A stretch of 64,000 nt of DNA from assembly GCA_018897105.1 (NCBI GenBank), contig JAHILF010000011.1, positions 1 to 64,000 on the forward strand. The letters run 5' to 3'. Made by a program: the position numbers and the translations under genes. Of this stretch, positions 1-8,649 are shown in pieces (position 1 is the first letter of the stretch; each line of letters starts with the position of its first letter). The notes under the pieces were generated by a model. That model was not told where the DNA came from. It ran no database searches and saw only the letters and a program-made list of their open reading frames with translations. The stretch is from Pseudomonadota bacterium (GTDB taxonomy: Bacteria; Desulfobacterota; Desulfobulbia; Desulfobulbales; SURF-16).

Positions 1-56
1 AATTGCCGCTGGACTTCCTCCAAGGTGGGGGGCGTTGAGGGTATGTGCTGTTCCAT
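1..56 (-). CDS. N-terminal fragment of an unidentified protein, cut by the window edge
   Basis: An ATG at 56 on the minus strand opens a frame (MEQHIPSTPPTLEEVQRQ) that runs off the left end without a stop. A clear GGAGG ribosome binding site lies seven bases upstream of the ATG. Only 18 codons are visible, so no family can be named; the proline-rich, then acidic start resembles a flexible N-terminus before a folded domain. The AT-rich stretch just upstream (about 65-90) would suit a promoter. The call rests only on the start signal and the open frame. Confidence 0.5.
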   Translation of the reverse strand, partial: MEQHIPSTPPTLEEVQRQ

Positions 57-234
57 CGGTTATCCTCCATATATAATGAATGAATAACCGACTATAATGC
101 ACCGCGTCAGCTAAGTCACACAGGCTTGCCGGAAGTACACCAATAAATGATGAGCTCATTGAGCGGTGACTCAAAACTGCTATTTCACATAAAATTACTT
201 GCGGCGGAATGATTTAATCTCCACCATTGCTGCA

Positions 235-277
235 CAAAAAAAAGCCCCGTCCTGCCGGATTGGCAGCAGGTCGGGGC
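235..277 (-). terminator. Intrinsic terminator, possibly for the GGDEF/FIST unit
   Basis: The arms 244-256 and 262-277 form a GC-rich hairpin, followed on the minus strand by eight T residues (A-run 236-243 on the plus strand). It is the first minus-strand terminator after the GGDEF gene. The inverted-repeat element at 301-588 lies between that gene and this hairpin, so the element may have landed between a gene and its terminator. A T-rich run at 290-300 could let it also work on the plus strand. Confidence 0.65.
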
Positions 278-300
278 CGGTTTACTTCCTTATTTTTTTA

Positions 301-588
301 TGTGGGTATGTACTTGACCCCAGTAAAGAACAAACTCACCTAATGAGTTTCACGGATGTTTACCTGTCTAATACTTTGGCCTAACCACGTTTATGGTGTC
401 AGAATAAAATACCCATCGCGAATAAAAAAATGCCGCGATACCAGCGTGTTAACTTTATATCTGGATCAGAAGCATCCCTGTTGTAAACTCTACTGCCAGT
501 CAAGTTTACGGTTTGATGGCAGCTTCCGACTGCGGGGATACAAAAAATATGAGAAATAGCAATGGGTGGAGTCATGTGCATACCCAAA
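301..588. mobile_element. MITE-like inverted-repeat element, copy 1
   Basis: This 288-bp stretch recurs nearly identically at 3032-3319 in the same orientation. It starts with TGTGGGTATGtACTTGAC and ends with the reverse complement of the same motif (GTCATGTGCATACCCA), giving terminal inverted repeats of about 18-21 bp. There is no convincing transposase; the short frames inside it lack start signals and are not conserved as protein. This is the structure of a non-autonomous transposable element. Target duplications are unclear because both insertions sit in runs of T and A. Confidence 0.75.
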
Positions 589-715
589 TTTTTTTTAATC
601 TTAGTTGCTGTTCAGTTGCACGTTAATCAGCCTGTCCTGCACACCGAAGGGGTCTTTGAATGGGTGACCCCGTTTTTGCCACGTTTTTTGTTACACAAGG
701 CGCGAGCCGGGGCGT

Positions 716-1489
716 TCAAGGCGCAAAGAAATTGACCCGGTTGCGCCCGCTTTCCTTGGCTTGATACATCGCCATATCCGCCCACTTGAGCACGTCTTCC
801 TGGCTGGCTTCGTGACTGATGAACAGTACCGCGCCGATGCTCGATGTGCAGTGATGTTCCACCTTGTTTTCTCCGCCATCTTCTCGCTTGCGCGACAGCC
901 AATAAGGCTCGGCCAGCGTAGTGCGAATTTTTTTAGCGACGATATCGGCCTTTGCAACGGATCGCTGTTTATCTGTATCAAGCTCGCAAAGTATCACCAC
1001 GAACTCATCGCCGCCGAAGCGCGCGACAGTATCCGTTTCGCGCAGGCAATGGGTGAGGCGATGCGCCACTTCGATCAGAAGCAAATCACCCACTTCATGG
1101 CCGTGCGTATCGTTGAGCGGCTTGAAGTTGTCCAGATCAAGGAACAACACCGCGCCGTAACGGCCGCTGCGTTTGCTGGTGGCCATCGCCTGCCCCAAGC
1201 GGTCGGTCAGCAGGCGACGATTGGCAAGTTGTGTCAGGGTGTCATAGAAGGCGAAGTTGCGAATTTGCTTTTCGCTTTCCCGCAAGTCGCGGGTAATTTT
1301 CTCGTTTACCCGCATTGCAGCGTCTAGCTCTTCGGTGCGACGGCGCACCTGATCTTCGAGTGTGATCCCGGTCTGAAACAAGTTGAAGTCCGAACCCTGG
1401 ACGCTCGCGTTGCGCTCGGCGCGATTCATCAGCGACTGGATGATTTTATTCAGACGCGCGATTTCCGCCTGTTCGGTTCGGTCAGGCAC
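716..1489 (-). CDS. Diguanylate cyclase (GGDEF domain) partner of the FIST protein
   Basis: This is a 257-residue protein with a short N-terminal coiled segment (about residues 1-85) and a C-terminal GGDEF domain. The active-site loop reads RFGGDEF. An RxxD inhibitory site (RETD) sits exactly five residues before it, so the protein should synthesise cyclic di-GMP and be product-inhibited. No membrane segment is seen. The start is set at GTG 1489: it overlaps the FIST stop (GTGCCTGA) and has an AGGAGG box at ideal spacing. The longer upstream frame is antisense-like and lies inside the FIST gene. Translation is coupled to FIST, so the FIST sensor probably controls this cyclase. The family call is firm; the input signal is unknown. 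Confidence 0.9.
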   Translation of the reverse strand: MPDRTEQAEIARLNKIIQSLMNRAERNASVQGSDFNLFQTGITLEDQVRRRTEELDAAMRVNEKITRDLRESEKQIRNFAFYDTLTQLANRRLLTDRLGQAMATSKRSGRYGAVLFLDLDNFKPLNDTHGHEVGDLLLIEVAHRLTHCLRETDTVARFGGDEFVVILCELDTDKQRSVAKADIVAKKIRTTLAEPYWLSRKREDGGENKVEHHCTSSIGAVLFISHEASQEDVLKWADMAMYQAKESGRNRVNFFAP

Positions 1490-2663
1490 GGCGCGCCTCC
1501 TGACCAAGTTGGGGATAAATGGGTTCCGGGGCAGCGCCGATGGCGATTCCGGTAAGCGTCTGGTTGATGTGTATGCCGTGGAATTGTTCGCCGTAGCTGC
1601 TGAAACCGATGGTGTTGTTGTCCCGGAAAATCTCTTCGACGCGATCTTTAAAACCGTTCTGCGAAATTTCAAGATTGCGCAAAATGCAGTCGCAGCCGAG
1701 CACGAGTAACGGCTCCCCGATTTCCACCCGAACCATGTCAAAAGTCCGCTCAAGGTTGTTCACCAAGTCCATGCCATGCGCCATCCGCAGCACCAGCCCC
1801 TCCTCGATCGCGCAAAAGAAAGTCAGGCTGCCGTCGGCGTTAGCCTTCTGGATCGAGCGCACATAGTCCGTGCCATCTATCATCACCACGACGGGCAACG
1901 CGGCGAAAAGCATGTGGTTGAGATCATTCACTTCGACACCCACCAGCCGGGCGTATTCCTCGGCGGCGGGCAACCCATTGATCTCCGTGACAATGCGTTT
2001 GGCGGGATCGGCCCCAGTGACCACCAGCCGTGTATCGGTAGGAACAAAATGCTGTGTCTTGAATATTTTGAAAGGCAACGAAGTGTTAATCAGGATCAGC
2101 GCGGCACTATCGGAATGGAAGCGTCCATCGCAATAAACACTGGTCTTTTCAAATTTCAGATCGTCCCCAGCCGAGCCGCCGAACATCGGTATCTTTCCTA
2201 ACCCGTACTGCAACGCGTGAGCTACCGGCTCTTCACGAATAGACAAACCGTCGATCATCATAAAGACGAAGCTGTTTTCAGGGCTTGCTTGCGGGGCTTT
2301 GCTTTCAAACTGCTGTAACAGCGATTGGGCAAAGTCATACCCCCGGACAATATCGAACTGGCCCAGATGATCCAACAGCCCGCTGACCGCCACGCAACTG
2401 CCCGCCGGAAAACCCGCCCCGGACAGGCTGTGCTTAAGATAACCGGATGGCCCGATTTCTCCCGCCGTGGTACACCCAACCACTTGAACTCCGGCAAACA
2501 GACGATTCATTTCCGCAGCCAGCACATCGAGGTCGTATTCGCTGGAGCAAAAGAAAATCACCAGCTCAATGTTGGGTTGTGACACGGCGGCATGAAATTC
2601 CTGCACGGCTTGAAGCGTTTCTGTTGCGCACGATTGCGCCGTGCGAATATTTTGAATGTTCAT
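1482..2663 (-). CDS. FIST-domain sensory protein
   Basis: This is a 393-residue soluble protein with the FIST N domain (roughly residues 35-215) followed by the FIST C domain (roughly 225-370). FIST domains occur in signal-transduction proteins and are thought to bind small ligands such as amino acids, from their genome context. There is no output domain within the protein; the overlapping downstream GGDEF gene supplies one. The start at ATG 2663 is chosen because the segment before it lacks similarity to the family and a GAAGG box lies upstream. The pair is bracketed by two copies of the 288-bp element. Confidence 0.88.
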   Translation of the reverse strand: MNIQNIRTAQSCATETLQAVQEFHAAVSQPNIELVIFFCSSEYDLDVLAAEMNRLFAGVQVVGCTTAGEIGPSGYLKHSLSGAGFPAGSCVAVSGLLDHLGQFDIVRGYDFAQSLLQQFESKAPQASPENSFVFMMIDGLSIREEPVAHALQYGLGKIPMFGGSAGDDLKFEKTSVYCDGRFHSDSAALILINTSLPFKIFKTQHFVPTDTRLVVTGADPAKRIVTEINGLPAAEEYARLVGVEVNDLNHMLFAALPVVVMIDGTDYVRSIQKANADGSLTFFCAIEEGLVLRMAHGMDLVNNLERTFDMVRVEIGEPLLVLGCDCILRNLEISQNGFKDRVEEIFRDNNTIGFSSYGEQFHGIHINQTLTGIAIGAAPEPIYPQLGQEARRA

Positions 2664-3031
2664 TATTACTACCTTCGTTTGGTCGCTGGTAAGGTGTCCG
2701 GGGTTAATTTTACTCTGACCCCGCAATAGTTCCCGCCGCTTTGTTCGAAAAACCTGTTTTACGGTTTTTGGCCTAATTACAAACAGTTACGATGGTCTTT
2801 GCAACAACCTTCTTTAATATGCCGTGCTCTTAGATTGCATAGAAGCGCCTCTCGCTGTTCTTTCCGTATGATTAACATGTTTCACTCTCTGTTCAAGTTA
2901 CTGTTTGTTAATCGAATCCATAAAACCTCTTATCCTTTTTTAGCTCTACCGTTTTGGGTGAGACGCGGCAAACCGCAGGTTTGACTGTCGAACTCTACAC
3001 ATTGGGTTAACCGCATTTTTCTTTTATTTTA
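2664..3031. other. Intergenic region upstream of the FIST gene
   Basis: This stretch of about 370 bases separates the FIST start from element copy 2. It should hold the promoter of the FIST-GGDEF unit, but no -35/-10 pair stands out enough to mark. No coding frame has a credible start or family resemblance. Confidence 0.4.
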
Positions 3032-3319
3032 TGTGGGTATGCACTTGACTCCAGTAAAGAACAAACTCACCTAAAGAGTGTCACGGATGTTTGCCTGTCT
3101 AATGCTTTAGCCTAACCACGTTTATGGCGTCAGAATCAAATACCCATCACGAATAAAAAAATGCCGCGTACCAGCGTGTTAACTTTATATCAGGATAAGA
3201 AGCATCCCTGTTGTAAACTCTGCTGCCAGTCAAGTTTACGGTTTGATGGCAGCTTCCGACTTGCGGGGATACAAAAAATATGAGAAATAGCAATGGGTGG
3301 AGTCATGTGCATACCCACA
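3032..3319. mobile_element. MITE-like inverted-repeat element, copy 2
   Basis: This is the second copy of the element at 301-588, same orientation and length, differing at scattered positions. Its ends are intact: the left end reads TGTGGGTATGCACTTGACTCC and the right end, reverse-complemented, matches it over 21 bases with one difference (A for T). No transposase is encoded. Copies 1 and 2 flank the FIST-GGDEF pair, the geometry of a composite unit. Confidence 0.78.
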
Positions 3320-3338
3320 TTATATCATATAAATAATG

Positions 3339-3950
3339 AAGTGGACCCCATGTCAAGGACAAAAAAACTGACAGAATAAGCTATACTCCCTTACCTGTTT
3401 TTCTGGCTCCTGGCACCGAGGGGAGCTGTTGATTTTGGGGTCGAGAATGGGCTTTCCGGATAGCTCGTCGGAGACCCCAAAAGCAGCGGCGGATTCCTGG
3501 TGGCTGGCCTCAGCATGTGCCTTGTTTCCCTTAACGACAATGACGAAGTCATCAGCATACCGACAATAGGCCACCGCCGGCAACCATTGCCGATTCTCAA
3601 GAAAGACAATGGGGCATTGGTCTTTGATACAGTATCATGTCCAGTTGGTGCTGAAGATCTTGCTCCAGTGCCTGCTTGTGTATACCGTCGACACCCGGTG
3701 TCTTTGCGCCACTCGACGCTAAGGTTACTCGGGCGGCATCTTGCAACCATGACCGGTTAGCAATTGTCCTCAGAAGACGGTCAAACTTACGTGCCTTGTC
3801 CGCCGAAGACCATGTGGCCAGTTTATTTAGCATTTTGCTGATTATCAAAGGTCTTCACCTCACTACGGTCAGATAATTTGCTTAACAAACTACTCAAACT
3901 GTTCCCCTTTGCCATGCAGCAGGCTTTCCCTGCTTCTATGGGGTCCACTT
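3339..3950. mobile_element. Relic flanked by 13-bp inverted repeats (IS3-like ends)
   Basis: AAGTGGACCCCAT at 3339-3351 is repeated inverted and exact at 3938-3950. Ends of this kind (TGAAGTGGACCCC) resemble IS3-family tips, but no IS3 transposase remains between them. The interior instead holds a damaged group II intron reverse transcriptase. This looks like nested, decayed mobile DNA. The assignment to IS3 is by appearance of the ends only. Confidence 0.45.
3353..3848 (-). pseudogene. Remnant of a group II intron reverse transcriptase/maturase
   Basis: The upstream part (minus strand, 3848 downwards) encodes a typical LtrA-type N-terminus, ending in the GAKTPGVDGI motif that precedes RT motif 0/1. 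A later part in another frame encodes the catalytic motif RYADDFVIVV followed by a K-A-A-E pattern. About 130 residues expected between these two parts (RT 1-4) are missing, and the frame is shifted. No maturase X or endonuclease domain follows. The gene is a dead fragment with an internal deletion; no intron RNA domain V could be recognised nearby. Confidence 0.75.
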
Positions 3951-4322
3951 TATGAATTTCTGTTAACTCGTCACTTGTGCTTGAAAACCATATAGCATAT
4001 TGTCGTCGAAGGTTTTTTGTAATTGATCACAGGGTTCAATGCCTTTCCGCGTTAAAGAAAACAGTACACAATCAATCTGCGCCAGACGCGGGTCGGAGCA
4101 GTCTCGAAATATTTACAGTTCACAATAAAACAGATTGGGATTGGGGAAATCATCACCCGCCAAGGGAAGGGGGATTTATTGGGGTGACAGAGAGGATTGC
4201 AAATTACGCCGCCCCGGCAAATATGTGCCGGGGCGGCGCTACGTCGATGCGGCTAACCTTATCAGGCTAGAGAGGAAGCCTGAACTCCGAACGTCTTACT
4301 CCGGAATTTGGAAGCCTCATTT
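3951..4322. other. Intergenic region with no credible gene
   Basis: Short open frames here lack ribosome binding sites and family resemblance. The only notable structure is the strong hairpin at 4207-4238, annotated separately. Confidence 0.4.
4207..4238 (-). terminator. Strong hairpin, probable terminator of the split-Soret-like cytochrome gene
   Basis: A perfect 13-bp stem (CGCCGCCCCGGCA / TGCCGGGGCGGCG) with a six-base loop lies 85 bases beyond the stop of the minus-strand gene. The T-tract after it on that strand is short (TAATTTG), so termination may be weak or the hairpin may protect the 3' end. Confidence 0.5.
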
Positions 4323-5117
4323 TTATTTCTTGGCCATGGGTGCCGAGGGAACATCATCGCCGTGGCATTCCATGCAGTTCATCTGGGCGGTGATGCCGTA
4401 ATCCTTGACCGGCGTATGCGTGCTTGAAGGTTCGTACTTGCCGTCTTTCCAGCTGTTGAGCAGTTCAACAAGATGGAAGGCGTTACTGGCCGCAACCCGT
4501 GCGCACCTGTCTTTCCGCTCCGGGCTGCCGATGGGATAACCCGACGCCTTCATCCATTTCCCGACTGAAACGTGACACAGGGGGGATTCGGCTGTGGTCT
4601 TGACAAGTTCGGTGGTGATCTTGGGATTTTTCGGGACAAAAATCGGCATGGAAGCATCGGAATACCACTCGAACATATCCTCGCTGATATGATGGCCTTC
4701 TGGGGCACCGGCGGTTCTCGGCCCGATGATAAGATTGGCAACGATGGCAGCGCCGGTATTGGAGCCGCATGTCATGCCCCAGCCCACCATGCCGCCTTCA
4801 AGAAAGACAAAGGAATCCACGGGGAAAGATGTATAAGGTTCACCGACCTTTTCCCGTAATTGGCTGAAAACGCTGTTGATTACTGCGGCACCGCAGAAAA
4901 CCCGGTACCATTCTTCGTAAGCAATCTCTGCGGTCTTGGCAGGATCGAGCTTTTCATAGGGCCATGGCCATTTTTCGGTCGGACCTCCCTTTGCCTCAGC
5001 GGATTTCAACAGGCCACCAAAGTGGGCCATGGTCGCACCTGCCGCCAGGGCGCTGGTACCAATCATCATCTGGCGTCGTGAGACGCCGCTGCTTCCCATT
5101 TTCTCATCTGCTTTCAT
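4323..5117 (-). CDS. Tat-exported split-Soret-type cytochrome c / C_GCAxxG_C_C family protein
   Basis: This is a 264-residue protein. The N-terminus has a twin-arginine signal (SRRQMMIG, about residues 13-20) followed by an Ala/Gly-rich hydrophobic stretch and an AEA cleavage region, so it should be exported folded. The mature part carries the cysteine pattern of the C_GCAxxG_C_C family (FCGAAV near 75, TCGSNTGAA near 116, PLCHV, RCARV) and a C-terminal haem motif CMECH. This matches the split-Soret cytochrome c known from Desulfovibrio, a periplasmic redox protein of uncertain role. The start at ATG 5117 has a GGAGA box. A long non-coding stretch lies upstream, so it is probably monocistronic. 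Confidence 0.85.
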   Translation of the reverse strand: MKADEKMGSSGVSRRQMMIGTSALAAGATMAHFGGLLKSAEAKGGPTEKWPWPYEKLDPAKTAEIAYEEWYRVFCGAAVINSVFSQLREKVGEPYTSFPVDSFVFLEGGMVGWGMTCGSNTGAAIVANLIIGPRTAGAPEGHHISEDMFEWYSDASMPIFVPKNPKITTELVKTTAESPLCHVSVGKWMKASGYPIGSPERKDRCARVAASNAFHLVELLNSWKDGKYEPSSTHTPVKDYGITAQMNCMECHGDDVPSAPMAKK

Positions 5118-5698
5118 CAATTTTCTCTCCTTAGTTTTCAGGTTACAGTTTCTTCCTGTATCATTATAACTGGCAGATTCAACCGTGCTCAGTCGCTAGA
5201 AACACGAAAGACTTGGCTGAACCTCCGACAGGAAGAGCTCTATTAGGCACACCGCGCAGAACACGCATCGGCATGATGCAAAAAACCTTTCCCGGTACTG
5301 CCCAAAACTGATTCCGGTTGAGGTAACACCCAAGCAAAGCTCGTAACAAAAAACGGTTATGGCAATCGGCTCGACCCGCGAGGCAGAGCGCCTTGTTCAT
5401 AACTTACCTGCAAATGATGTAAATACTCGCGAATGCATCTGCATTGCGACATCAAGACGATAACACCTAACACTAACCTCATGGTACCACATTGTGTCTT
5501 TTTTTAACAAACAATACATTATCTGTCAATAGTTGATATTGTTTTTTGAAACAGTAATCCGCAGAAAATTCTGGCCTCGGGATAGTTAACTTTGTGGCTG
5601 GATCGCAGATATTTATTTCGTGCTACACGGAGCTGAGATATGGAATAACACAAGAAAAATGAGAACCGGTGATCACCTGTCCACTTATGCAATACACC
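5118..5698. other. Long intergenic region between cytochrome and permease
   Basis: About 580 bases without a convincing gene. A 73-codon minus-strand frame (5179-5400) is described separately as doubtful. AT-rich patches near 5480-5560 could contain the cytochrome promoter, but nothing is clear enough to mark. Confidence 0.35.
5179..5400 (-). CDS. Doubtful small protein, 73 residues
   Basis: An ATG frame with a weak AGGT box upstream encodes a basic, Leu/Cys-rich peptide without a recognisable domain. It lies directly upstream of the split-Soret-like cytochrome gene on the same strand, leaving little room for a promoter if real. No family is recognised and codon use is not persuasive. It may be a chance frame. 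Confidence 0.2.
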   Translation of the reverse strand: MNKALCLAGRADCHNRFLLRALLGCYLNRNQFWAVPGKVFCIMPMRVLRGVPNRALPVGGSAKSFVFLATEHG

Positions 5699-6979
5699 TT
5701 ACAGCAGAATCCAGAACAGCAGGCAGCCGGTGAGAGCGAAACAGAAGCAAGGCGCCACCAGCCGGCGCCAGGCGCGGGCCAGGTCGGCCCCGAAGAACTC
5801 ACAGGTGAGTATAAAGCAGATGTGGATGGGGGAAATCATCACCCCGGTGAAGCCGGCAAAGGAGGCCAACACCAGATAAGGGATCATCAACTCCCGCAGG
5901 TTCAGGGCATCGAGCAGACCCAGCAGCAGAGGAAAAGTAGCGCCGACAAAGGCCACATTGATGCCTGACACCATGCCCACCAAAAACGGAAGAAAGACCG
6001 AGGCGGCGAAAAGGGCGATGCCGTCCCCGGCGGACAGGGCCATGGCATCCACCACGCCGGCTGCCTGCATGATATCCTTGAAGATAAAGATGGCGGCAAT
6101 GACAAAGAGCATGGTGCGCAGGCTTTTCTTGGTCAGCACATCAAAGAGAAAGGCCGCGCCCAGCCGGTTCTGGACCATGACGCAGACCACGGCCACAAAG
6201 AGTGCCGCAATCACCCCCCACTCAAAGGGCACGGCGGGCGCCCATTCGGAAAGGCTGCCTTCAAGGCCAACGGCCCCGACAATGGCCACCAAGAGCGGCA
6301 CCCCCTCCTTGAGGGCAACCCGGATACTGCGGGGCGCAACCGAAGGGACCACCACCAGATCGGCGCTCTTCAGCACGCCGGGCCGCAGGAAAAATATCCA
6401 GCCTAAGGTAAACATGGCAATCACCCCGGGCCAAGTGCGGGAAATCAAGGTGACAATGGGAATGTCGGCCAGGGCCACGGTGAGAATGATGCCCGGATAG
6501 AGCGGCCAGGCCAGCTCCCACACATGGCGGAACCAGTAATTGATCACCACACGCTCTTCGTTTTTCAGCGACATCTCTGCGGACACGGCCTTGACCATGG
6601 GGGCGGAAAATACCGCGCCGCCGGGCATGGGCAGCAGCCCGATGAGGGCCGGGAAAAAGACAAGCCGCAGCCGGGGGCTGGTCAGATAGCCGGACAAGGC
6701 GTCCATCAGGCGGCGAGACTGGCCGGAGCGCTCCAGGGCATCGGAAAGGATGAGAATCAGCCCGACAATGGCAGCCAGAAAGAGAAACTTCTCTCTGGTC
6801 AGCGCGACTGCCGATACCCGCAGCAGGGGCATGGGGCCGAGATAGAAAAGAAAACCCATGGCCACTCCGCCGGCCAGGATGGACAGGCCGAGGCCGATCC
6901 TGAGACGGATGCCCAACAGAATGAGACCAAAGGCGCCGAGCACCTTTATAAAGGGAAGTGATGCATTCAACCATTCCAT
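5699..6979 (-). CDS. DUF401-family integral membrane transporter
   Basis: This is a 426-residue, very hydrophobic protein with about ten to twelve predicted membrane segments. The pattern of paired half-repeats, with conserved LLPMPGGAVFSAPM near residues 115-130 and a second Pro/Gly-rich re-entrant-like segment near 390 (ISPIHICF), fits the DUF401 group within the ion-transporter superfamily. These are thought to be permeases for organic anions, substrate unknown. Start at ATG 6979. The gene stands alone and no regulator is adjacent. Confidence 0.85.
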   Translation of the reverse strand: MEWLNASLPFIKVLGAFGLILLGIRLRIGLGLSILAGGVAMGFLFYLGPMPLLRVSAVALTREKFLFLAAIVGLILILSDALERSGQSRRLMDALSGYLTSPRLRLVFFPALIGLLPMPGGAVFSAPMVKAVSAEMSLKNEERVVINYWFRHVWELAWPLYPGIILTVALADIPIVTLISRTWPGVIAMFTLGWIFFLRPGVLKSADLVVVPSVAPRSIRVALKEGVPLLVAIVGAVGLEGSLSEWAPAVPFEWGVIAALFVAVVCVMVQNRLGAAFLFDVLTKKSLRTMLFVIAAIFIFKDIMQAAGVVDAMALSAGDGIALFAASVFLPFLVGMVSGINVAFVGATFPLLLGLLDALNLRELMIPYLVLASFAGFTGVMISPIHICFILTCEFFGADLARAWRRLVAPCFCFALTGCLLFWILL

Positions 6980-7422
6980 AGACAAACCTGCGCCGGGAAA
7001 GAAAAATTGCCACCTAAATGATTTCCTATGACATCAATCTTGCCGCCAAGTTTGTACAACGGTCTGGTGTCTGATGAAATCAGCCTACTGAAATTTGATG
7101 GCTCCGTATTTATTTGAGGGTAATAATTTCCTGTACCGAATTTCCGTGACGATAAATCAGGACTTATCATGCACTGTACCGCTGTCGAGTTTATTACGAG
7201 ACAGTCAAATTTACACATGCCGCTGAAAAGAATTCTACAAAAAAAATGCCACAGGTGGTAAAAAAGATGAAATAATCTGCAGGGAAACGGCTGGACTCTT
7301 TACCAGGTAAAAAAGTAAAATATGCTGCACGGCATCTCATTTCAGTAAACATCACGTTTTTATATGATGCCGCGCAGACCGCCGATTTTCAAGACCTTAT
7401 CCGGAAACCAGAGGAGAATGCC
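6980..7422. other. Intergenic region between divergent genes
   Basis: About 440 bases separating the DUF401 permease and the RAM-domain protein, which are transcribed divergently, so both promoters should lie here. No operator palindrome or riboswitch was recognised. Confidence 0.35.
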
Positions 7423-7698
7423 ATGGTGACTTCCATTATTCTGATGAATGTTGAGCGATCAAAAATAAATGAAACAGCGGAAAAGCTGGCTGAGACAGAC
7501 GGCATTTCCGAGGTCTATTCGGTGAGCGGCAACTACGATCTGGTGGCCATTGCCCGGGTCCGCACTAACGAGGATCTGTCTGATCTGGTGACCAACCACC
7601 TGCTCAAGATCGACACCATCCGCAAGACGGAAACCATGCTCGCCTTCAAGGCCTTTTCCCGACATGACCTGGATGCCATGTTCGCCATCGGCATCTAA
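7423..7698 (+). CDS. Stand-alone RAM-domain (Lrp/AsnC ligand-binding) protein
   Basis: This 91-residue protein is a complete RAM domain, the effector-binding half of Lrp/AsnC regulators, without the usual N-terminal helix-turn-helix. The typical core (V-Y-x-V-S-G-x-Y-D near 28-37, then a T-x-T-M terminal strand) is visible. Such stand-alone proteins assemble as ring-like oligomers that bind amino acids and may modulate full-length regulators; the partner is not in this window. A GAGGAG box six bases before the ATG fixes the start. Confidence 0.85.
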   Translation: MVTSIILMNVERSKINETAEKLAETDGISEVYSVSGNYDLVAIARVRTNEDLSDLVTNHLLKIDTIRKTETMLAFKAFSRHDLDAMFAIGI

Positions 7699-7760
7699 CC
7701 AGACCTAAAATCCCGGCACAGGGGTCCGCCCGGGCCGGACAACCGCTGCCGATTTTCCTG

Positions 7761-8603
7761 TCAACCCTGCGGCAGTGCGATGTTCTGGCCGGCAAGGACC
7801 TTATCCAGGGCGCGGCTCAGCTGGCCGAGATGGATTTTTTCCTCGTCAGCCATGTCCTGGTAGAATTGCTGCAGCTTGGGTGCTTGATTTTTCCGGGACA
7901 GACGGCTGTAAAGATCATAGGCCTGGGTTTCCAGCATCATGCCCAGATAGATGATATCTTCAATGTTTTCGATATCATTGCTGTATGCCTGCAGGGTTTT
8001 ATCCTTGTCAAAGCCGCCTTCCATGAGAGAAAAATTCCTCCCTTCCGCACCAGACGCCATCTCCACCCGATACTGACGCAGGAGCTTTGCCATATGGCCG
8101 TCCTCAAAGTCCGCCATGAGTTTGAGCAGCGCCTTTTGCTCCGGCTGGGCAACAACGTCCACCATGGCCAGATAAAACTGCTGCAACCCCGCCTCCATCA
8201 TATAGGCCATTTGAAAGACATTCTCAAACTCATCGGAGACGAAAAACTCCATGCCCCTGGTCTCGTGACCGGAAACCAAAAAGCCGTTCCAGGCCCTGAT
8301 GCCGCCCTTGATATTGATCACCTCGGGAAACCCTTGACCTTTCAGGACCTGGCAGGCGGCCCTGCTGCGCATCCCGCAATGGCAATAGACCAGGGTCGGA
8401 ATACGCGAATTCAGCTCCGAACTGCGCGAAAGCAGATCTAAAAGCGGGATGTGAATGGCGTCGGGCAGGTGTTTTTGTTCAAATTCACTCCGTTGCCTGA
8501 CATCCAGCAGCTGATATTCCGCTGCCGATTTTTTTTGCATGAAGATCCGCGCTTCAGCCGCGGACATACTCTGCCCTGAAGTAAAGAGTGTTTTCCAGCT
8601 CAT
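7761..8603 (-). CDS. Rhodanese / ferritin-like (rubrerythrin) fusion protein
   Basis: This is a 280-residue two-domain protein. Residues about 12-105 form a rhodanese domain with the active cysteine in the loop CHCGMRS, expected to carry a persulfide. Residues about 125-275 form a four-helix ferritin-like domain with E and ExxH motifs (EAGLQQFY, ADFEDGHM, MLETQAYDLY, ADEEKIHL) that would bind a di-iron centre. The combination suggests sulfur- or peroxide-linked redox chemistry in the cytoplasm. ATG 8603 is used; its ribosome binding site is weak, and a GTG at 8648 would add 15 residues, so the start is uncertain. An SDR remnant lies just upstream. Confidence 0.85.
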   Translation of the reverse strand: MSWKTLFTSGQSMSAAEARIFMQKKSAAEYQLLDVRQRSEFEQKHLPDAIHIPLLDLLSRSSELNSRIPTLVYCHCGMRSRAACQVLKGQGFPEVINIKGGIRAWNGFLVSGHETRGMEFFVSDEFENVFQMAYMMEAGLQQFYLAMVDVVAQPEQKALLKLMADFEDGHMAKLLRQYRVEMASGAEGRNFSLMEGGFDKDKTLQAYSNDIENIEDIIYLGMMLETQAYDLYSRLSRKNQAPKLQQFYQDMADEEKIHLGQLSRALDKVLAGQNIALPQG

Positions 8604-8649
8604 GACTGTCTGCCATGCCGACCAGGCCTTGCCGGCGATCCTCCGCACC

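Noticed and set aside
356-559. Possible small gene inside the 288-bp element
   Set aside because: No ribosome binding site, and the second copy of the element has indels that break the frame, so it is not under protein selection.
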